DNA from: Pantoea sp. CCBC3-3-1
Lineage (GTDB): Bacteria > Pseudomonadota > Gammaproteobacteria > Enterobacterales > Enterobacteriaceae
Assembly: GCF_007981265.1 (NCBI RefSeq)
Contig: NZ_CP034363.1
Span: forward strand, 3,720,001 to 3,784,000
Direction: 5' to 3'
Length of the DNA stretch: 64,000 nucleotides
Positions within the stretch are counted from its first letter, which is position 1. Each line of letters begins with the position of its first letter. Position numbers and translations under genes: made by a program. Positions 1-10,166 of the stretch are shown here, piece after piece. Below the pieces are notes generated by a model. That model was not told the DNA's origin, ran no database searches, and saw only the letters and a program-made list of their open reading frames with translations.

Positions 1-277
1 ACTGCGACTGTTTATGTGGGACTACGTGGGCATCGTGCGCACCACCAAGCGGCTGGAGCGCGCGCTGCGCCGTATCAGCCTGCTGCAACAGGAAATTGAT
101 GAGTACTATGCCAATTTCCGCATCTCTAACAATCTGCTGGAGTTGCGTAATCTGGTGCAGGTGGCAGAGCTGATTGTGCGTAGCGCCATGGCGAGAAAAG
201 AGAGTCGCGGGCTGCACTACACGCTGGACTACCCGAACAGGCTGCCGGAAGCGAAGCCGACCATTCTGGTTCCCTGA
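1..277 (+). CDS. nadB: L-aspartate oxidase, C-terminal part (partial)
   Basis: The reading frame is open from base 2 and stops at 277, giving the last 91 or so residues of NadB, the FAD enzyme that oxidises L-aspartate to iminoaspartate in NAD synthesis. The piece is the helical C-terminal domain, with the typical run [14 protein letters not shown] near its start and LHYTLDYPN near the end. The 5' part lies outside the window. It converges on trmN, whose stop codon lies immediately after the nadB stop. The nadB-yfiC-srmB order is the usual enterobacterial one and supports the call. Confidence 0.93.
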   Translation, partial: LRLFMWDYVGIVRTTKRLERALRRISLLQQEIDEYYANFRISNNLLELRNLVQVAELIVRSAMARKESRGLHYTLDYPNRLPEAKPTILVP

Positions 278-1015
278 TTAGCGGAACAGATAAAACTCGC
301 GGGTCAGGCTGCAATGGGCTTCAGAATAGCGCTGATCGGGCCCACGAATCGTCATCCGGTCAATAAACTGCTCGCCCGGTTTAGGGGAAAGCGCCAGCAA
401 GACGCGGTTAGGCGGACGCGTTTCGTTATCTGAGATGTCGGTACGGAAATGCAGATGCCAGCCGCGCTGTAATGCCAGCTCCACCAGCGCATTACCGGCT
501 GTGGCGGGCAAAACCACACAGAAATAACCTTCTTCCGTGATCAGCGCTTCCGCACAGCCCAGCAATACATCGTGCGTCAAATCCGTGGTGTAGCGGGCAG
601 ACGCTCGTTCCGGCGTCGCGCACTCCACGCCAGGCACAAAGTAAGGCGGATTACTGACAATCAGCGAATAGCGCTGCTCACATTTTTCCGTCCAGTGACG
701 AATATCGTGTTGATGAACGGTAATACGATCGGCCCATTTTGACGCCGCGGCGTTTTCCCGCGCCTGTCCGGCTGCCTGTTCATCCAGCTCAACAGCCTCG
801 ATCCGCACGTTTTCAGCAGTACGCTGCGCCAGCATCAGCGCAATCAAACCGCTGCCAGTGCCGATATCGAGTACGCTTGTCGCACCCGCTACGGGCGCCC
901 AGGCACCCAGCAACACGCCGTCCGTGCCGACCTTCATCGCACAACGATCGTGAGCGACAAAAAATTGTTTAAAGGTAAAACCATTAGCGCGCAGATGCGC
1001 TTTCTGTTGCGACAT
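278..1015 (-). CDS. trmN: tRNA1(Val) (adenine(37)-N6)-methyltransferase
   Basis: A 245-residue class I SAM-dependent methyltransferase (YfiC/TrmN) that makes m6A37 in tRNA1-Val. The SAM-binding motif [18 protein letters not shown] and the catalytic NPPY motif (VSNPPYF) are both visible. I placed the start at 1015 ([13 protein letters not shown]), which gives the E. coli length; an upstream extension to 1111 is open but does not look like family sequence. The gene is transcribed divergently from srmB with about 130 bases between starts. Confidence 0.93.
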   Translation of the reverse strand: MSQQKAHLRANGFTFKQFFVAHDRCAMKVGTDGVLLGAWAPVAGATSVLDIGTGSGLIALMLAQRTAENVRIEAVELDEQAAGQARENAAASKWADRITVHQHDIRHWTEKCEQRYSLIVSNPPYFVPGVECATPERASARYTTDLTHDVLLGCAEALITEEGYFCVVLPATAGNALVELALQRGWHLHFRTDISDNETRPPNRVLLALSPKPGEQFIDRMTIRGPDQRYSEAHCSLTREFYLFR

Positions 1016-1147
1016 TTGACTGACCTGAAAGGGAAACGGCGCTAGCATAGGACAATTGAGATACAAGGAAAAGTCATTCAGACCACACAAACAGATGAAG
1101 ATCGTGTTCAATCTGTCTATAATCAGCGCCCCAAACTGAGGTAGACC

Positions 1148-2479
1148 ATGACTGTAACCACTTTTTCCGAACTCGAACTTGATGAAAGCCTGCTGAATGC
1201 CTTGCAGGAAAAGGGCTTCACGCGCCCCACTGCTATCCAGGCCGCTGCGATCCCGCCTGCACTGGAGGGTCGCGACGTTCTGGGTTCGGCACCAACCGGT
1301 ACAGGCAAAACAGCGGCTTATTTGCTGCCTGTTCTACAGCATCTGCTCGATTTCCCGCGTAAAAAATCCGGCCCGCCACGTATCCTGATCCTGACGCCTA
1401 CGCGTGAACTGGCTACGCAGGTTGCGGAGCAGGCGCGCGAACTGGCGAAGCATACCCATCTGGATATCGCTACCATCACCGGCGGCGTCGCCTTTATGAA
1501 CCATGCTGAAGTGTTCAGCGAAAACCAGGACATCGTGGTAGCTACCACCGGTCGTCTGCTGCAATACATCAAAGAAGAGAACTTTGACTGTCGCGCCGTC
1601 GAGACGCTGATTCTGGATGAAGCCGACCGCATGCTGGATATGGGCTTTGGTCAGGATATCGAAACCATTGCTGCTGAAACGCGCTGGCGTAAGCAAACGC
1701 TGCTGTTTTCCGCCACGCTGGAAGGCGATGCGATTAAAGACTTCTCTGAGCGCCTGCTGAATGAGCCGGTTGAGATTGAAGCCGATCCTGCCCGTCGCGA
1801 ACGTAAGAAAATCCAGCAGTGGTATTACCGTGCTGATGATATCAAGCATAAAACGGCGATGCTTATCCACCTTCTGAAGCAGCCTGAAACGACGCGCGCC
1901 GTGGTCTTTGTGCGTAAACGTGAGCGTGTGCATGAGCTGTGCGGCTGGCTGCGTGATGCAGGCATCAACACCAGCTATCTTGAAGGCGAGCTGGAGCAGT
2001 TCAAGCGTAACGAAGCGATTAAACGCGTTGTTGAAGGCCGTGTTAACGTGCTGGTTGCGACCGATATTGCGGCACGTGGCATCGATATCGATGACGTCAG
2101 CCATGTGTTCAACTTCGATATGCCTCGTACTTCTGATACCTATTTGCACCGTATCGGCCGTACCGGTCGTGCTGGTAAAAAAGGTATTGCGATTTCGCTG
2201 GTCGAAGCGCATGACAACCTGTTGCTGGGTAAAGTTAGTCGCTACATCAACGAGCCGCTAAAAGCCCGTACCATCGATGAGCTGCGTCCGACAACCCGCG
2301 CGCCTAGTGAAAAACTGAACGGCAAACCGTCGAAGAAAGCGCTGGCGAAACGCAAAGAGAAGAAAGAGAAAGAGACTGAAGAGACTAAGCCGCGCGTGAA
2401 GAAACGTCACCGCGATGCCAAAAATGTCGGTAAGCGTCGTAAGCCAAGCTCTGCGGCTAAAACAGACAGCGCTGAATAA
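1148..2479 (+). CDS. srmB: ATP-dependent DEAD-box RNA helicase SrmB
   Basis: A 443-residue DEAD-box helicase acting early in assembly of the 50S ribosomal subunit. Motif I (APTGTGKT), motif II DEAD ([10 protein letters not shown]), motif III SAT and motif VI ([10 protein letters not shown]) are all present and in order, followed by a Lys/Arg-rich unstructured tail from about residue 385, as is usual for SrmB. The length matches the family. It is a monocistronic gene followed by a clear terminator. Confidence 0.95.
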   Translation: MTVTTFSELELDESLLNALQEKGFTRPTAIQAAAIPPALEGRDVLGSAPTGTGKTAAYLLPVLQHLLDFPRKKSGPPRILILTPTRELATQVAEQARELAKHTHLDIATITGGVAFMNHAEVFSENQDIVVATTGRLLQYIKEENFDCRAVETLILDEADRMLDMGFGQDIETIAAETRWRKQTLLFSATLEGDAIKDFSERLLNEPVEIEADPARRERKKIQQWYYRADDIKHKTAMLIHLLKQPETTRAVVFVRKRERVHELCGWLRDAGINTSYLEGELEQFKRNEAIKRVVEGRVNVLVATDIAARGIDIDDVSHVFNFDMPRTSDTYLHRIGRTGRAGKKGIAISLVEAHDNLLLGKVSRYINEPLKARTIDELRPTTRAPSEKLNGKPSKKALAKRKEKKEKETEETKPRVKKRHRDAKNVGKRRKPSSAAKTDSAE

Positions 2480-2493
2480 ATCATCGCTACAAC

Positions 2494-2527
2494 AAAAAAC
2501 CGCCTGATGATGGCGGTTTTTTTTTCA
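2494..2527 (+). terminator. Rho-independent terminator of srmB
   Basis: A 7-bp stem AACCGCC/GGCGGTT (2498-2504 with 2512-2518) around a 7-base loop, followed by a run of T's, lies 15 bases after the srmB stop. Confidence 0.85.
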
Positions 2528-2722
2528 CTAAACATCTGGAAATACCGGATTCACAACGATTGAATCTTTCCAGCTGCTATCAGGCATGAGTTATCTTTAC
2601 ATTGCTGAGATAAAGCAATAAAAATCCTTTTTTTTCAGAAGATTGTACAAAATTCACCCCTGATGCAGTTTTCAAACACGAGAGATATTTCCCTGGTGTT
2701 AACGCGCATTTACCGCTGTGAA

Positions 2723-3106
2723 TTACAGGCTTTCTGTAAAGGTACGTGCGATAACGTCGCGTTGTTGCTCTGGCGTCAAAGAATTAAAGCGAACAGCATA
2801 GCCGGAGACGCGAATGGTCAGCTGCGGATATTTTTCAGGATGCTTAACGGCATCTTCCAGCGTTTCACGGCGCAGCACGTTTACATTCAGGTGCTGTCCA
2901 CCTTCTACGCGCACCTGGGGTTTCACTTCCAGTGGGATCTCACGATACTCAATCTGTCCGAGATCGCTAACCGGCACGATCTGATCTTCCTGATACTGCG
3001 CTTTAGCACACACACAGCGCGCTTCAGCTTTTTCGTCATCCAGCAGCCAGAAAGAGTTGAGCAGGGCCGTATTCGCTGCTTTTGTAATTTGAATTCCGGA
3101 AATCAT
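2723..3106 (-). CDS. grcA: Autonomous glycyl radical cofactor GrcA
   Basis: A 127-residue spare glycyl-radical domain (YfiD) that can replace the damaged C-terminus of pyruvate formate-lyase under microaerobic or acid stress. The C-terminal radical site RVSGYAVRF, whose Gly carries the radical, is visible. The start at 3106 is chosen because a strong ribosome binding site (GGGAGGCAAC on the coding strand) precedes it; a longer frame reaches 3178 but lacks family sequence. An FNR box lies about 100 bases upstream of the start. Confidence 0.95.
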   Translation of the reverse strand: MISGIQITKAANTALLNSFWLLDDEKAEARCVCAKAQYQEDQIVPVSDLGQIEYREIPLEVKPQVRVEGGQHLNVNVLRRETLEDAVKHPEKYPQLTIRVSGYAVRFNSLTPEQQRDVIARTFTESL

Positions 3107-3208
3107 AGTGTTGCCTCCCAGGCGGTTTAACGCCGATCGACGATCGGCAGTGAAAAACGGATTAAATTTACTGTGCAACCTATATAACAGGCTGAGAACT
3201 GAGCAACT

Positions 3209-3222
3209 TTGATTGAAATCAA
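3209..3222 (-). promoter_or_regulatory. FNR box upstream of grcA
   Basis: TTGATTGAAATCAA is an exact match to the FNR consensus TTGAT-N4-ATCAA. If it sits near position -41, transcription starts around 3175, with TTATAT (coding strand) at about 3182-3187 as the -10. This fits oxygen control of yfiD/grcA in E. coli. Confidence 0.85.
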
Positions 3223-3261
3223 TAACGCGACTTCGTCAGATTTGAGGCATATTTCAACTTT

Positions 3262-3275
3262 TTGATTTATCGACA
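3262..3275 (-). promoter_or_regulatory. Degenerate second FNR site of grcA
   Basis: TTGATTTATCGACA keeps one perfect FNR half-site and a poor second half. Its centre is 53 bp from the perfect box, the same spacing as between the two FNR sites described for E. coli yfiD. The sequence match alone is weak; the spacing makes it plausible. Confidence 0.45.
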
Positions 3276-3386
3276 GATTAAGCGGTAATAACACGAACTT
3301 TTTTTGTAAATTTAAACTTTTTTTTAATTTTATCGTGCTAACGATTCGCGTTAAGCTACGGTCTGATTACCCCAAAGGAGGCGGAC

Positions 3387-4073
3387 ATGGTCAATGCACT
3401 GACCTGGCACGATGTGCTGGCAGAGGAAAAAGAAAAACCGTATTTCATCGAAACGCTGTCAAAGGTGGCAAAAGAGCGCGCGGCCGGTAAAACCGTTTAC
3501 CCACCGCAAAAAGATGTGTTCAATGCATTCCGGCTGACAGAACTGGGCGAAGTGAAAGTGGTGATCCTCGGTCAGGATCCGTACCATGGCCCCAATCAGG
3601 CACACGGTCTGGCCTTTTCCGTTTTACCGGGCGTGGCGGTTCCGCCTTCGCTGGTGAATATGTATAAAGAACTGGTGACTGATATTCCGGGATTCGAGCG
3701 TCCTAACCACGGCTTTTTGGAAAGCTGGGCGCGTCAGGGCGTGCTGTTGCTGAATACGGTGCTAACCGTGGAAGCCGGTCAGGCACATTCTCATGCCCGC
3801 TTTGGCTGGGAAACCTTTACCGATCATGTTATTGCGGCCATCAATGAACATCGTGAGGGCGTCGTGTTTCTGTTGTGGGGTTCGCACGCGCAGAAAAAAG
3901 GCAGCATCATTAACAGAGATCGCCACCACGTATTACAGGCGCCTCACCCTTCCCCGCTGTCGGCACATCGCGGCTTTTTCGGCTGTGGCCACTTTTCCAA
4001 AACCAATCAGTGGCTGGAAGAACATAACCAAAAGCCGATCGACTGGATGCCTGCGCTGCCGCGTCAGGATTAA
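3387..4073 (+). CDS. ung: Uracil-DNA glycosylase
   Basis: A 228-residue family 1 uracil-DNA glycosylase that removes uracil from DNA in base excision repair. The catalytic water-activating motif [16 protein letters not shown] and the C-terminal [13 protein letters not shown] loop are both intact. A good Shine-Dalgarno sequence (AAAGGAGG) precedes the ATG. It converges on grpE with a shared terminator. Confidence 0.96.
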   Translation: MVNALTWHDVLAEEKEKPYFIETLSKVAKERAAGKTVYPPQKDVFNAFRLTELGEVKVVILGQDPYHGPNQAHGLAFSVLPGVAVPPSLVNMYKELVTDIPGFERPNHGFLESWARQGVLLLNTVLTVEAGQAHSHARFGWETFTDHVIAAINEHREGVVFLLWGSHAQKKGSIINRDRHHVLQAPHPSPLSAHRGFFGCGHFSKTNQWLEEHNQKPIDWMPALPRQD

Positions 4074-4120
4074 GCGCTGCGGGTTTCTGAACAGGTCAAT
4101 CACCGCGGATTTACGCGCAT

Positions 4121-4148
4121 AAAAAAAGCCCCGAGAGGGGCTTTTTTT
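4121..4148. terminator. Bidirectional terminator between ung and grpE
   Basis: An inverted repeat of AAAAAAAGCCCC and GGGGCTTTTTTT around a GAGA loop. It has A/T tracts on both sides, so it can terminate both converging genes. Confidence 0.9.
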
Positions 4149-4160
4149 AAATCAATGCAA

Positions 4161-4742
4161 TCAGCCTTTGGCTTTTGCTACTGCAACCATCGCCGGGCGA
4201 AGCAGGCGACCGTTCAGCGTGTAGCCACGTTGCATCACCATCAGCACGTGGTTTGGTGCAACGTCTTCAGACTCAATCATCGACATCGCCTGATGGATTT
4301 CCGGGTTGAACGGCACGTTGACATCGCCAACTACTTCCACACCGAATTTACGTACGGCGCCCAGCAGGGATTTCAGCGTCAGATCGATACCTTCGATCAT
4401 TGCAGCCTGCTCAGCATTGTCTTTATCTGCAACTTCCAGCGCACGCTCCAGGCTATCGACAACCGGCAGCAGCTCGTTAGCAAATTTTTCCAGCGCAAAT
4501 TTGTGCGCTTTTTCCACGTCCAGTTCGGCACGGCGACGGATGTTCTCGATCTCAGCCTGCGCACGCAGTTGGGCTTCACGTACGCCACCCTGCGCCTGCT
4601 CCAGCTGGGCTTCCAGCTCGGCAATCCGCTCGTCGCGTGAATCCACCACTTCTGCTGTCTCTGCGTCCTGGTTTTTTGCCTGTTCCATCTCAATATCGTC
4701 TGAGACTTGCTCGTTTGGTGTGTTCTGTTCTTTACTACTCAT
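4161..4742 (-). CDS. grpE: Nucleotide exchange factor GrpE
   Basis: A 193-residue co-chaperone that releases ADP from DnaK. The N-terminal half is acidic and disordered, then a long coiled coil (about residues 40-130, with [17 protein letters not shown]), then a small beta domain ending in [13 protein letters not shown]. The start at 4742 (MSSKEQN) follows GGAG and gives the family length. A sigma-32 heat-shock promoter lies just upstream. Confidence 0.96.
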   Translation of the reverse strand: MSSKEQNTPNEQVSDDIEMEQAKNQDAETAEVVDSRDERIAELEAQLEQAQGGVREAQLRAQAEIENIRRRAELDVEKAHKFALEKFANELLPVVDSLERALEVADKDNAEQAAMIEGIDLTLKSLLGAVRKFGVEVVGDVNVPFNPEIHQAMSMIESEDVAPNHVLMVMQRGYTLNGRLLRPAMVAVAKAKG

Positions 4743-4786
4743 GAAATTCTCCGCGTTTGTGCACATTCATCTCGCTGGTTCGCTTA

Positions 4787-4814
4787 TTATGGGGATCAGA
4801 ATTGCGGTTTCAAG
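4787..4814 (-). promoter_or_regulatory. Sigma-32 heat-shock promoter of grpE
   Basis: On the coding strand, CTTGAAA (-35, 4814-4808) and CCCCATAA (-10, 4794-4787) are separated by 13 bases, close to the RpoH consensus CTTGAAA-N13-CCCCATNT. This indicates heat-shock induction of grpE. Confidence 0.9.
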
Positions 4815-4866
4815 GGAACCCGTCACATTGTCTGAGGTAGTTTACCTCATGAGGAACGCCAGCATC

Positions 4867-5745
4867 ATGAACAACCATTTCAACTGCATCGGTATTGTGG
4901 GCCATCCGCGCCATCCTACCGCGCTGACGACGCACGAAATGCTCTACCGCTGGCTCACCGCCAGGGGCTATGAAGTGATTATCGAGCAGCAAATTGCACG
5001 CGAGCTGAACCTCTCTGACGTCGAGACCGGCTCGCTGGCAGAGATTGGCCAGAAAGCCGATCTGGCGGTTGTGGTAGGCGGCGATGGGAACATGCTTGGC
5101 GCAGCGCGCGTACTGGCGCGTTACGATATTAAAGTGATTGGCATCAACCGCGGCAATTTAGGTTTTTTGACCGATCTTGATCCGGACAATGCTCAGCAGC
5201 AGCTCGCCGACGTGCTGGAAGGAAAATATATCACCGAAAGCCGGTTTCTGCTGGAAGCGCAGGTATGTCGTCAGGGACGCGATCCGCGTGTAGGCACCGC
5301 CATCAATGAGGTGGTGCTGCATCCCGGCAAGGTCGCGCATATGATTGAGTTCGAAGTGTATATCGATGAAACGTTTGCCTTTTCGCAGCGCTCCGATGGC
5401 CTGATTATCTCAACGCCAACCGGCTCGACCGCCTATTCGCTTTCTGCTGGTGGGCCAATTTTAACGCCTTCTCTGGATGCGATTGTAATTGTGCCGATGT
5501 TTCCGCACACGCTTTCAGCCCGACCATTAGTGATTAACAGCAACAGCACTATCCGGCTGCGCTTTTCCCATATGCGCAGCGATCTGGAAATCAGCTGTGA
5601 CAGCCAAATTGCGCTGCCAATTCAGGAAGGCGAGGATGTTTTGATTCGCCGCAACGACGATCACCTTAATCTGATCCATCCAGAAAACTATAACTACTTT
5701 AATACGTTGAGTTCGAAACTCGGCTGGTCGAAAAAATTGTTTTAA
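4867..5745 (+). CDS. nadK: NAD kinase
   Basis: A 292-residue ATP-NAD kinase making NADP. The [14 protein letters not shown] loop, with the GGDG motif, and the NE/D motif region ([10 protein letters not shown]), plus the [15 protein letters not shown] segment, are all intact. The reading frame is open far upstream (to 4306) but that extension runs antisense through grpE and is not family sequence, so the ATG at 4867, giving exactly the E. coli length, is preferred. It diverges from grpE. Confidence 0.95.
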   Translation: MNNHFNCIGIVGHPRHPTALTTHEMLYRWLTARGYEVIIEQQIARELNLSDVETGSLAEIGQKADLAVVVGGDGNMLGAARVLARYDIKVIGINRGNLGFLTDLDPDNAQQQLADVLEGKYITESRFLLEAQVCRQGRDPRVGTAINEVVLHPGKVAHMIEFEVYIDETFAFSQRSDGLIISTPTGSTAYSLSAGGPILTPSLDAIVIVPMFPHTLSARPLVINSNSTIRLRFSHMRSDLEISCDSQIALPIQEGEDVLIRRNDDHLNLIHPENYNYFNTLSSKLGWSKKLF

Positions 5746-5764
5746 AATCGACAGCCAGCTACTT

Positions 5765-5824
5765 TACTGGTTATAAAACCAGTATATACTGTATGAAAAA
5801 CCATATCTGTGTTTTCATACAGGA
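5765..5824 (+). promoter_or_regulatory. LexA (SOS) boxes of recN
   Basis: Two LexA sites flank a TATACT -10 candidate. The first, 5765-5784, is a palindrome TACTGGTTATAAAACCAGTA, slightly off consensus. The second, with CTGT at 5807 and ACAG at 5819, fits CTGT-N8-ACAG exactly. The arrangement parallels the E. coli recN promoter, one of the most strongly SOS-induced promoters. Confidence 0.88.
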
Positions 5825-5833
5825 ACGTTAACG

Positions 5834-7495
5834 ATGCTGGCACAACTGACCATCAGTAATTTTGCGATTGTTCGTGAACTTGAAATCGATTTTCAGCGTG
5901 GCATGACCGCGATTACCGGCGAAACCGGTGCGGGTAAGTCTATTGCAATTGATGCTTTAGGCTTGTGCCTGGGCGGTCGCGCTGAAGCCGATATGGTGCG
6001 TCAGGGTGCGACCCGCGCCGACATCTGTGCCAGATTTTCCCTCAAAGATACGCCATCCGCCCAGCAGTGGCTGGTTGATAACCAGCTTGATGAAGGTAAC
6101 GAGTGCCTGTTGCGTCGGGTTATCAGCAGCGACGGCCGTTCACGTGGCTTTATCAACGGTACCGCCGTCCCCCTTTCCCAACTGCGCGACTTAGGCCAGC
6201 TGTTAATTCAGATCCACGGTCAGCACGCTCACCAGCTGTTGCTGAAGCCTGAACATCAGAAAACGCTGCTGGATGGCTACGCCGGTGAAACCAGCCTGAT
6301 GCAGGAGATGGCGCAGAGCTATCGTCAGTGGCACCAGAGCTGCCGCATCCTTGCGCAACACCAGCAGCTGTCGCAGGAGCGCGAAGCCCGTCGCGAGCTG
6401 TTGCAGTATCAGCTGAAAGAGCTGAACGAATTTGCGCCGGTAGCGGGCGAATATGAAAACATTGATGAAGAATATAAGCGTCTCGCCAATAGCGGGCAGC
6501 TGCTTTCAACCAGCCAACAGGCGTTGATGCTGCTCGCCGATGGTGAAAGCAATACGTTACAGAATCAGCTGTATACCGCCCAGCAGCTGCTGAGCGAGCT
6601 GGTTTCGATGGACGACAAGCTGAACGGCGTCTGTTCAATGCTGGATGAGGCCGCTATTCAGATAAGCGAAGCGAGCGATGAGCTGCGCCATTACTGCGAA
6701 CGTCTGGACCTCGATCCTAACCGGCTTTACGAGCTGGAACAGCGCCTGTCACGCCAAATCGCCCTGTCGCGCAAACACCATATTTCGCCGGAAGATCTGC
6801 CCGTCTTTCATCAGCAGCTGCTGGAAGAGCAGGCGTTGCTCGACCAGCAGGAGAGCGATCAGGATGAACTGACGCTCGCCGTGACTAAGCATCACAAAAT
6901 CGCCCTGAGCTGTGCTGAACAGCTTCATCAGCGCCGTGCGCACTACGCCGAAGAGTTGAGCCAGCTGATTGGTGAAAGTATGCATACGCTGTCGATGCCG
7001 CACGGTCAGCTGGCTATTGAGGTACAGTTCAATAGCGATCATCTTACGGCTGAAGGGGCTGACCGCATCGAGTTCCGCGTTACCACCAACCCTGGCCAGC
7101 CATTACAGCCGCTGTCGAAAGTGGCTTCAGGCGGTGAACTCTCCCGCATCGCGCTGGCGATTCAGGTTATCACTGCCCGCAAGATGGATACGCCTGCGCT
7201 GATTTTCGATGAGGTGGATGTGGGGATCAGCGGCCCAACCGCTGCGGTGGTCGGTAAAATGCTGCGCCAGCTGGGGGAATCGACTCAGGTCATGTGCGTG
7301 ACTCACCTGCCGCAGGTTGCAGGCTGTGGCAATCAGCATTTCTACGTCAGTAAAGAGACCGACGGCGAAATGACCGAAACGCATATGCGACCGCTGGATA
7401 AGCGCGCTCGTCTTCAGGAACTTGCCCGTTTGCTGGGCGGCAGCGAAGTCACGCGTAACACTCTGGCGAATGCGAAAGAGCTTTTAGCGGCCTGA
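5834..7495 (+). CDS. recN: DNA repair protein RecN
   Basis: A 553-residue SMC-like ATPase for double-strand break repair. It has Walker A GETGAGKS near residue 30, a long central coiled coil (about 150-370), the ABC signature [15 protein letters not shown] and Walker [14 protein letters not shown] near the C-terminus. The length matches E. coli RecN. It is controlled by the LexA boxes just upstream. Confidence 0.96.
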   Translation: MLAQLTISNFAIVRELEIDFQRGMTAITGETGAGKSIAIDALGLCLGGRAEADMVRQGATRADICARFSLKDTPSAQQWLVDNQLDEGNECLLRRVISSDGRSRGFINGTAVPLSQLRDLGQLLIQIHGQHAHQLLLKPEHQKTLLDGYAGETSLMQEMAQSYRQWHQSCRILAQHQQLSQEREARRELLQYQLKELNEFAPVAGEYENIDEEYKRLANSGQLLSTSQQALMLLADGESNTLQNQLYTAQQLLSELVSMDDKLNGVCSMLDEAAIQISEASDELRHYCERLDLDPNRLYELEQRLSRQIALSRKHHISPEDLPVFHQQLLEEQALLDQQESDQDELTLAVTKHHKIALSCAEQLHQRRAHYAEELSQLIGESMHTLSMPHGQLAIEVQFNSDHLTAEGADRIEFRVTTNPGQPLQPLSKVASGGELSRIALAIQVITARKMDTPALIFDEVDVGISGPTAAVVGKMLRQLGESTQVMCVTHLPQVAGCGNQHFYVSKETDGEMTETHMRPLDKRARLQELARLLGGSEVTRNTLANAKELLAA

Positions 7496-7783
7496 TACCG
7501 CACTTTTTTGGCCCCTTGTGGTCATAAGCTTGTTCCGTAGAGGTTTCAAACTGCGGAAAGGTTTATTATCATCGGCTTCTTACGCTGTTATCGAAGCGAT
7601 AATCCGATACAGCCAGATGCCGGTCATTGATGCACGGGATATCTGGCGTAACTGTTGTCGCCAGCGTGAGTCAGGTTAAGCAGTTTTGCATGGCGAGAGC
7701 GCAGGACTGCCGATCGGATTCAGGCTGGCAAATAAAATAGCCAGATGCCCAAGGTGTTGGCCCGAAAAGGAATAAAGATACTT

Positions 7784-8131
7784 ATGCGCTGTAAAACGCT
7801 GACTGCTGCGGCGGTGGTTCTTCTGATGATGACCGCTGGATGTTCCACTCTGGAGCGAGTGGTTTACCGGCCAGACATCAACCAGGGAAACTACCTGGTT
7901 GCGAATGACGTTTCTAAAATCCATACCGGCATGACCCAACAGCAGGTGGCTTACACCCTGGGCACGCCGATGATGCGCGATCCTTTTGGTAGCAACGTCT
8001 GGTATTACGTTTTCCGTCAGGAGCCAGGCCATGAGCCTGTTAAGCAGCAGACGCTGACGCTGACCTTTGATGGTAGCGGCACGCTGACTAACATTGATAA
8101 CAAACCTGAACTGGCTTCAGGCAAGCAGTAA
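7784..8131 (+). CDS. bamE: Outer membrane protein assembly factor BamE
   Basis: A 115-residue lipoprotein (SmpA) of the BAM complex that inserts beta-barrel proteins into the outer membrane. The signal peptide ends in a lipobox (TAGC, Cys 19), followed by the BamE fold with [11 protein letters not shown] and [16 protein letters not shown]. The start at 7784 gives a normal lipoprotein signal peptide, while the longer frame from 7745 would spoil it. Confidence 0.95.
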   Translation: MRCKTLTAAAVVLLMMTAGCSTLERVVYRPDINQGNYLVANDVSKIHTGMTQQQVAYTLGTPMMRDPFGSNVWYYVFRQEPGHEPVKQQTLTLTFDGSGTLTNIDNKPELASGKQ

Positions 8132-8178
8132 CAGAACAGCAACGGTGACGTAATCCGTTGCGCTGAGGTTTGACAGAT

Positions 8179-8206
8179 AAGGCGCTTTTAGCGCCTTATT
8201 TTTTTG
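8179..8206 (+). terminator. Terminator after bamE
   Basis: The stem AAGGCGC/GCGCCTT (8179-8185 with 8191-8197) is followed by ATTTTTTT. It overlaps the 3' end of the convergent rnfH gene. Confidence 0.8.
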
Positions 8207-8483
8207 CCGCGCGTTCGGCGCGCTGACGACGTAGCTCTTTTGGATCGGCCAATAGCGGACGATAAATCTCAATCCGATCGCCGGCCTGCACCTCATCGCC
8301 CAGCTTCACCGGACGACTAAAAACGCCAACCTTGTTGCGGGTAAGATCGATATCGCTGCGCAGCTCCAAAATGCCTGAAGCCTTGATTGCCTGCTCAACG
8401 GTCGCGCCCTCTTCCACGTTCACCGTGTAGAAATACTGTTTTTCCGGTAAGGCATAAACAACTTCGACCGCGATATTAGGCAC
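8196..8483 (-). CDS. rnfH: RnfH family ubiquitin-like protein (RatB)
   Basis: A 95-residue protein of the RnfH/YfjF (RatB) family with a ubiquitin-like fold and unknown biochemical role. The conserved core [11 protein letters not shown] and the end [16 protein letters not shown] are visible. I chose the GTG at 8483 ([11 protein letters not shown]), which aligns with the family start and overlaps the end of ratA by 8 bases, as expected for translational coupling. Confidence 0.9.
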   Translation of the reverse strand: MPNIAVEVVYALPEKQYFYTVNVEEGATVEQAIKASGILELRSDIDLTRNKVGVFSRPVKLGDEVQAGDRIEIYRPLLADPKELRRQRAERAAKK

Positions 8484-8910
8484 TGTAGACCTCTTTAGCG
8501 CGCTTGGTAAACGCCTGAACCATGCTGCTGGCCAGCTCTTTGAAGATGCGGCCGAAGGCCATTTCAACCAGCATATTGGTAAATTCAAACTCCAGGTTTA
8601 GCTCTACCTTGCAGGCATCTTCGCTCAGCTCGGTAAACACCCAGCCGCCTGTCAGCTTACGGAACGGCCCATCTACCAACTGCATGTGAATGCTCTGATT
8701 GTTGGTCAGCGTGTTGCGCGTAACAAAGGTTTTGCTGATCCCGGCCTTGGAAACATCCACCGATGCCGTCATCTGCTGTTCACTGGCATCCAGTACCCGG
8801 CTGCCGGTACACCCTGGAAGAAACTCCGGGTAGGCATCCACATCGTTTACCAACCGGAACATTTGCTCAGCACTGTAGGGGACCAGCGCGGAACGACTAA
8901 TCTGGGACAT
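8476..8910 (-). CDS. ratA: Ribosome association toxin RatA (Coq10/START-like)
   Basis: A 144-residue START/cyclase-type protein (YfjG/RatA), reported in E. coli to hinder 70S subunit association and related to the ubiquinone-binding Coq10. The family run [28 protein letters not shown] is present at the N-terminus. Start 8910 gives the usual length. It forms an overlapping pair with rnfH and diverges from smpB. Confidence 0.92.
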   Translation of the reverse strand: MSQISRSALVPYSAEQMFRLVNDVDAYPEFLPGCTGSRVLDASEQQMTASVDVSKAGISKTFVTRNTLTNNQSIHMQLVDGPFRKLTGGWVFTELSEDACKVELNLEFEFTNMLVEMAFGRIFKELASSMVQAFTKRAKEVYSA

Positions 8911-9068
8911 AACATTTCCTGTTAATCTTAAACTTTTCAATAATACCATCGACGGCAAACAAACAAAAATTCTCAGCCGCCAGCGTTCTGCTAAAATAGC
9001 GCTTTTCCCCGCGCTTGTTGTTACAGGGGATGCCATCATTCACCGCTTCATGTACACTAAGTTGCACT

Positions 9069-9551
9069 ATGACAAAGAAAAAAGCACATAAACCCGGTTC
9101 TGCCACCATTGCCATGAACAAGCGGGCGCGCCACGAATACTTCATTGAAGAAGAGTTCGAAGCGGGTCTGTCGCTCCAGGGATGGGAAGTCAAATCTCTC
9201 CGTGCAGGTAAGGCGAACATCAGCGAAAGCTACATCATGCTACGCGATGGCGAAGCGTTCCTGTTTGGCGCCACGTTCCAGGCGCTGACTGGCGCATCTT
9301 CTCACGTGGTTTGCGATCCTACCCGAACCCGCAAGCTTCTGCTGAAGCAGCGCGAGCTGGATACCCTGTTTGGCAAAGCCAATCGCGACGGCTACACCAT
9401 TGTGCCGCTGTCGATGTACTGGAAAAACGCCTGGGCCAAGCTGAAAATCGGCGTGGCGAAAGGTAAACGTGAGCACGATAAACGCGACGATATTAAAGAT
9501 CGTGAGTGGAAATTAGACAAAGCACGTATTATGAAACACGCAAATCGCTAA
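9069..9551 (+). CDS. smpB: SsrA-binding protein SmpB
   Basis: A 160-residue tmRNA partner needed for trans-translation. The oligonucleotide-binding core ([22 protein letters not shown]) and the basic C-terminal tail ([24 protein letters not shown]) that mimics the codon-anticodon region are complete. The start at 9069 matches the family ([15 protein letters not shown]). It lies 48 bases before ssrA, the standard arrangement. Confidence 0.96.
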   Translation: MTKKKAHKPGSATIAMNKRARHEYFIEEEFEAGLSLQGWEVKSLRAGKANISESYIMLRDGEAFLFGATFQALTGASSHVVCDPTRTRKLLLKQRELDTLFGKANRDGYTIVPLSMYWKNAWAKLKIGVAKGKREHDKRDDIKDREWKLDKARIMKHANR

Positions 9552-9599
9552 CCTACTGGCATAGCGACAGGTTTTTCGTTATACTGCTTCACAGTACTT

Positions 9600-9963
9600 G
9601 GGGCTGATTCTGGATTCGACGGGATTTGCGAAGCCCAAGGAGCATGCCGAGGGGCGGTTGGCCTCGTTAAAAGCCGCAAAAAAATAGTCGCAAACGACGA
9701 AAACTACGCCCTAGCAGCTTAATAACCTGCTAAGAGCCCTCTCTCCCTAGCCTCCGCTCTTAGGACGGGGATCAAGAGAGGTCAAACCCAAAAGAGATCG
9801 TGTGGATGTCCTGCCTGGGGCTGAAGCACTAAATTCAATCAGGCTAGTTTGTTAGTAGCGTGTCCGTTCGCAGCTAACCGGCGAATGTAAAGACTGGACT
9901 AAGCATGTAGTGCCGACGGTGTAGTAATTTCGGACGCGGGTTCAACTCCCGCCAGCTCCACCA
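9600..9963 (+). ncRNA. ssrA: Transfer-messenger RNA (tmRNA)
   Basis: About 364 nt starting GGGGCTGATT and ending in GCTCCACCA, with the tRNA-like ends pairing. The tag reading frame begins at the GCA resume codon at 9690 and encodes ANDENYALAA, followed by tandem stops at 9720 (TAATAA). The last bases (T-arm and acceptor) serve as the attachment site for the downstream islands. A T-rich terminator follows at 10007. Confidence 0.97.
9941..9958 (+). repeat. att-like site 1 (inside the ssrA 3' end)
   Basis: TTCAACTCCCGCCAGCTC within the T-arm/acceptor region of ssrA is the left member of three related 18-bp direct repeats (others at 17261 and 37288). It differs from them at four positions. Confidence 0.7.
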
Positions 9964-10006
9964 AATTCTTGATCGATGGCCACCAGAACCATTCGATGAA
10001 GTCCTG

Positions 10007-10041
10007 AAAGCCCGCAAAGTGAAAGCTTTGCGGGCTTTTTT
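10007..10041 (+). terminator. Terminator after ssrA
   Basis: The stem AAAGCCCGCAAAG/CTTTGCGGGCTTT is followed by T's. Related copies follow each of the other two att-like repeats (17304 and 37351), so this segment belongs to the island end rather than to the core genome alone. Confidence 0.85.
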
Positions 10042-10166
10042 GTGCCCTCAATTTGTCCCGCAAAGTCCGAACTCAACTATTTAAATCCGAACCTTTTAGG
10101 CACCTTGTTAGGCACCTCATAAAGCTTTATTGTTTTTGAGGTGCCTAAAACTATGGAAACCCGGCA

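Noticed and set aside
1334..2212. A 292-residue minus-strand frame inside srmB
   Set aside because: Antisense shadow of a highly conserved helicase gene; no recognisable domain or ribosome binding site.
4306..4866. An extended NadK start overlapping grpE
   Set aside because: The upstream part is antisense to grpE and lacks NadK family sequence. The ATG at 4867 gives the exact usual length.
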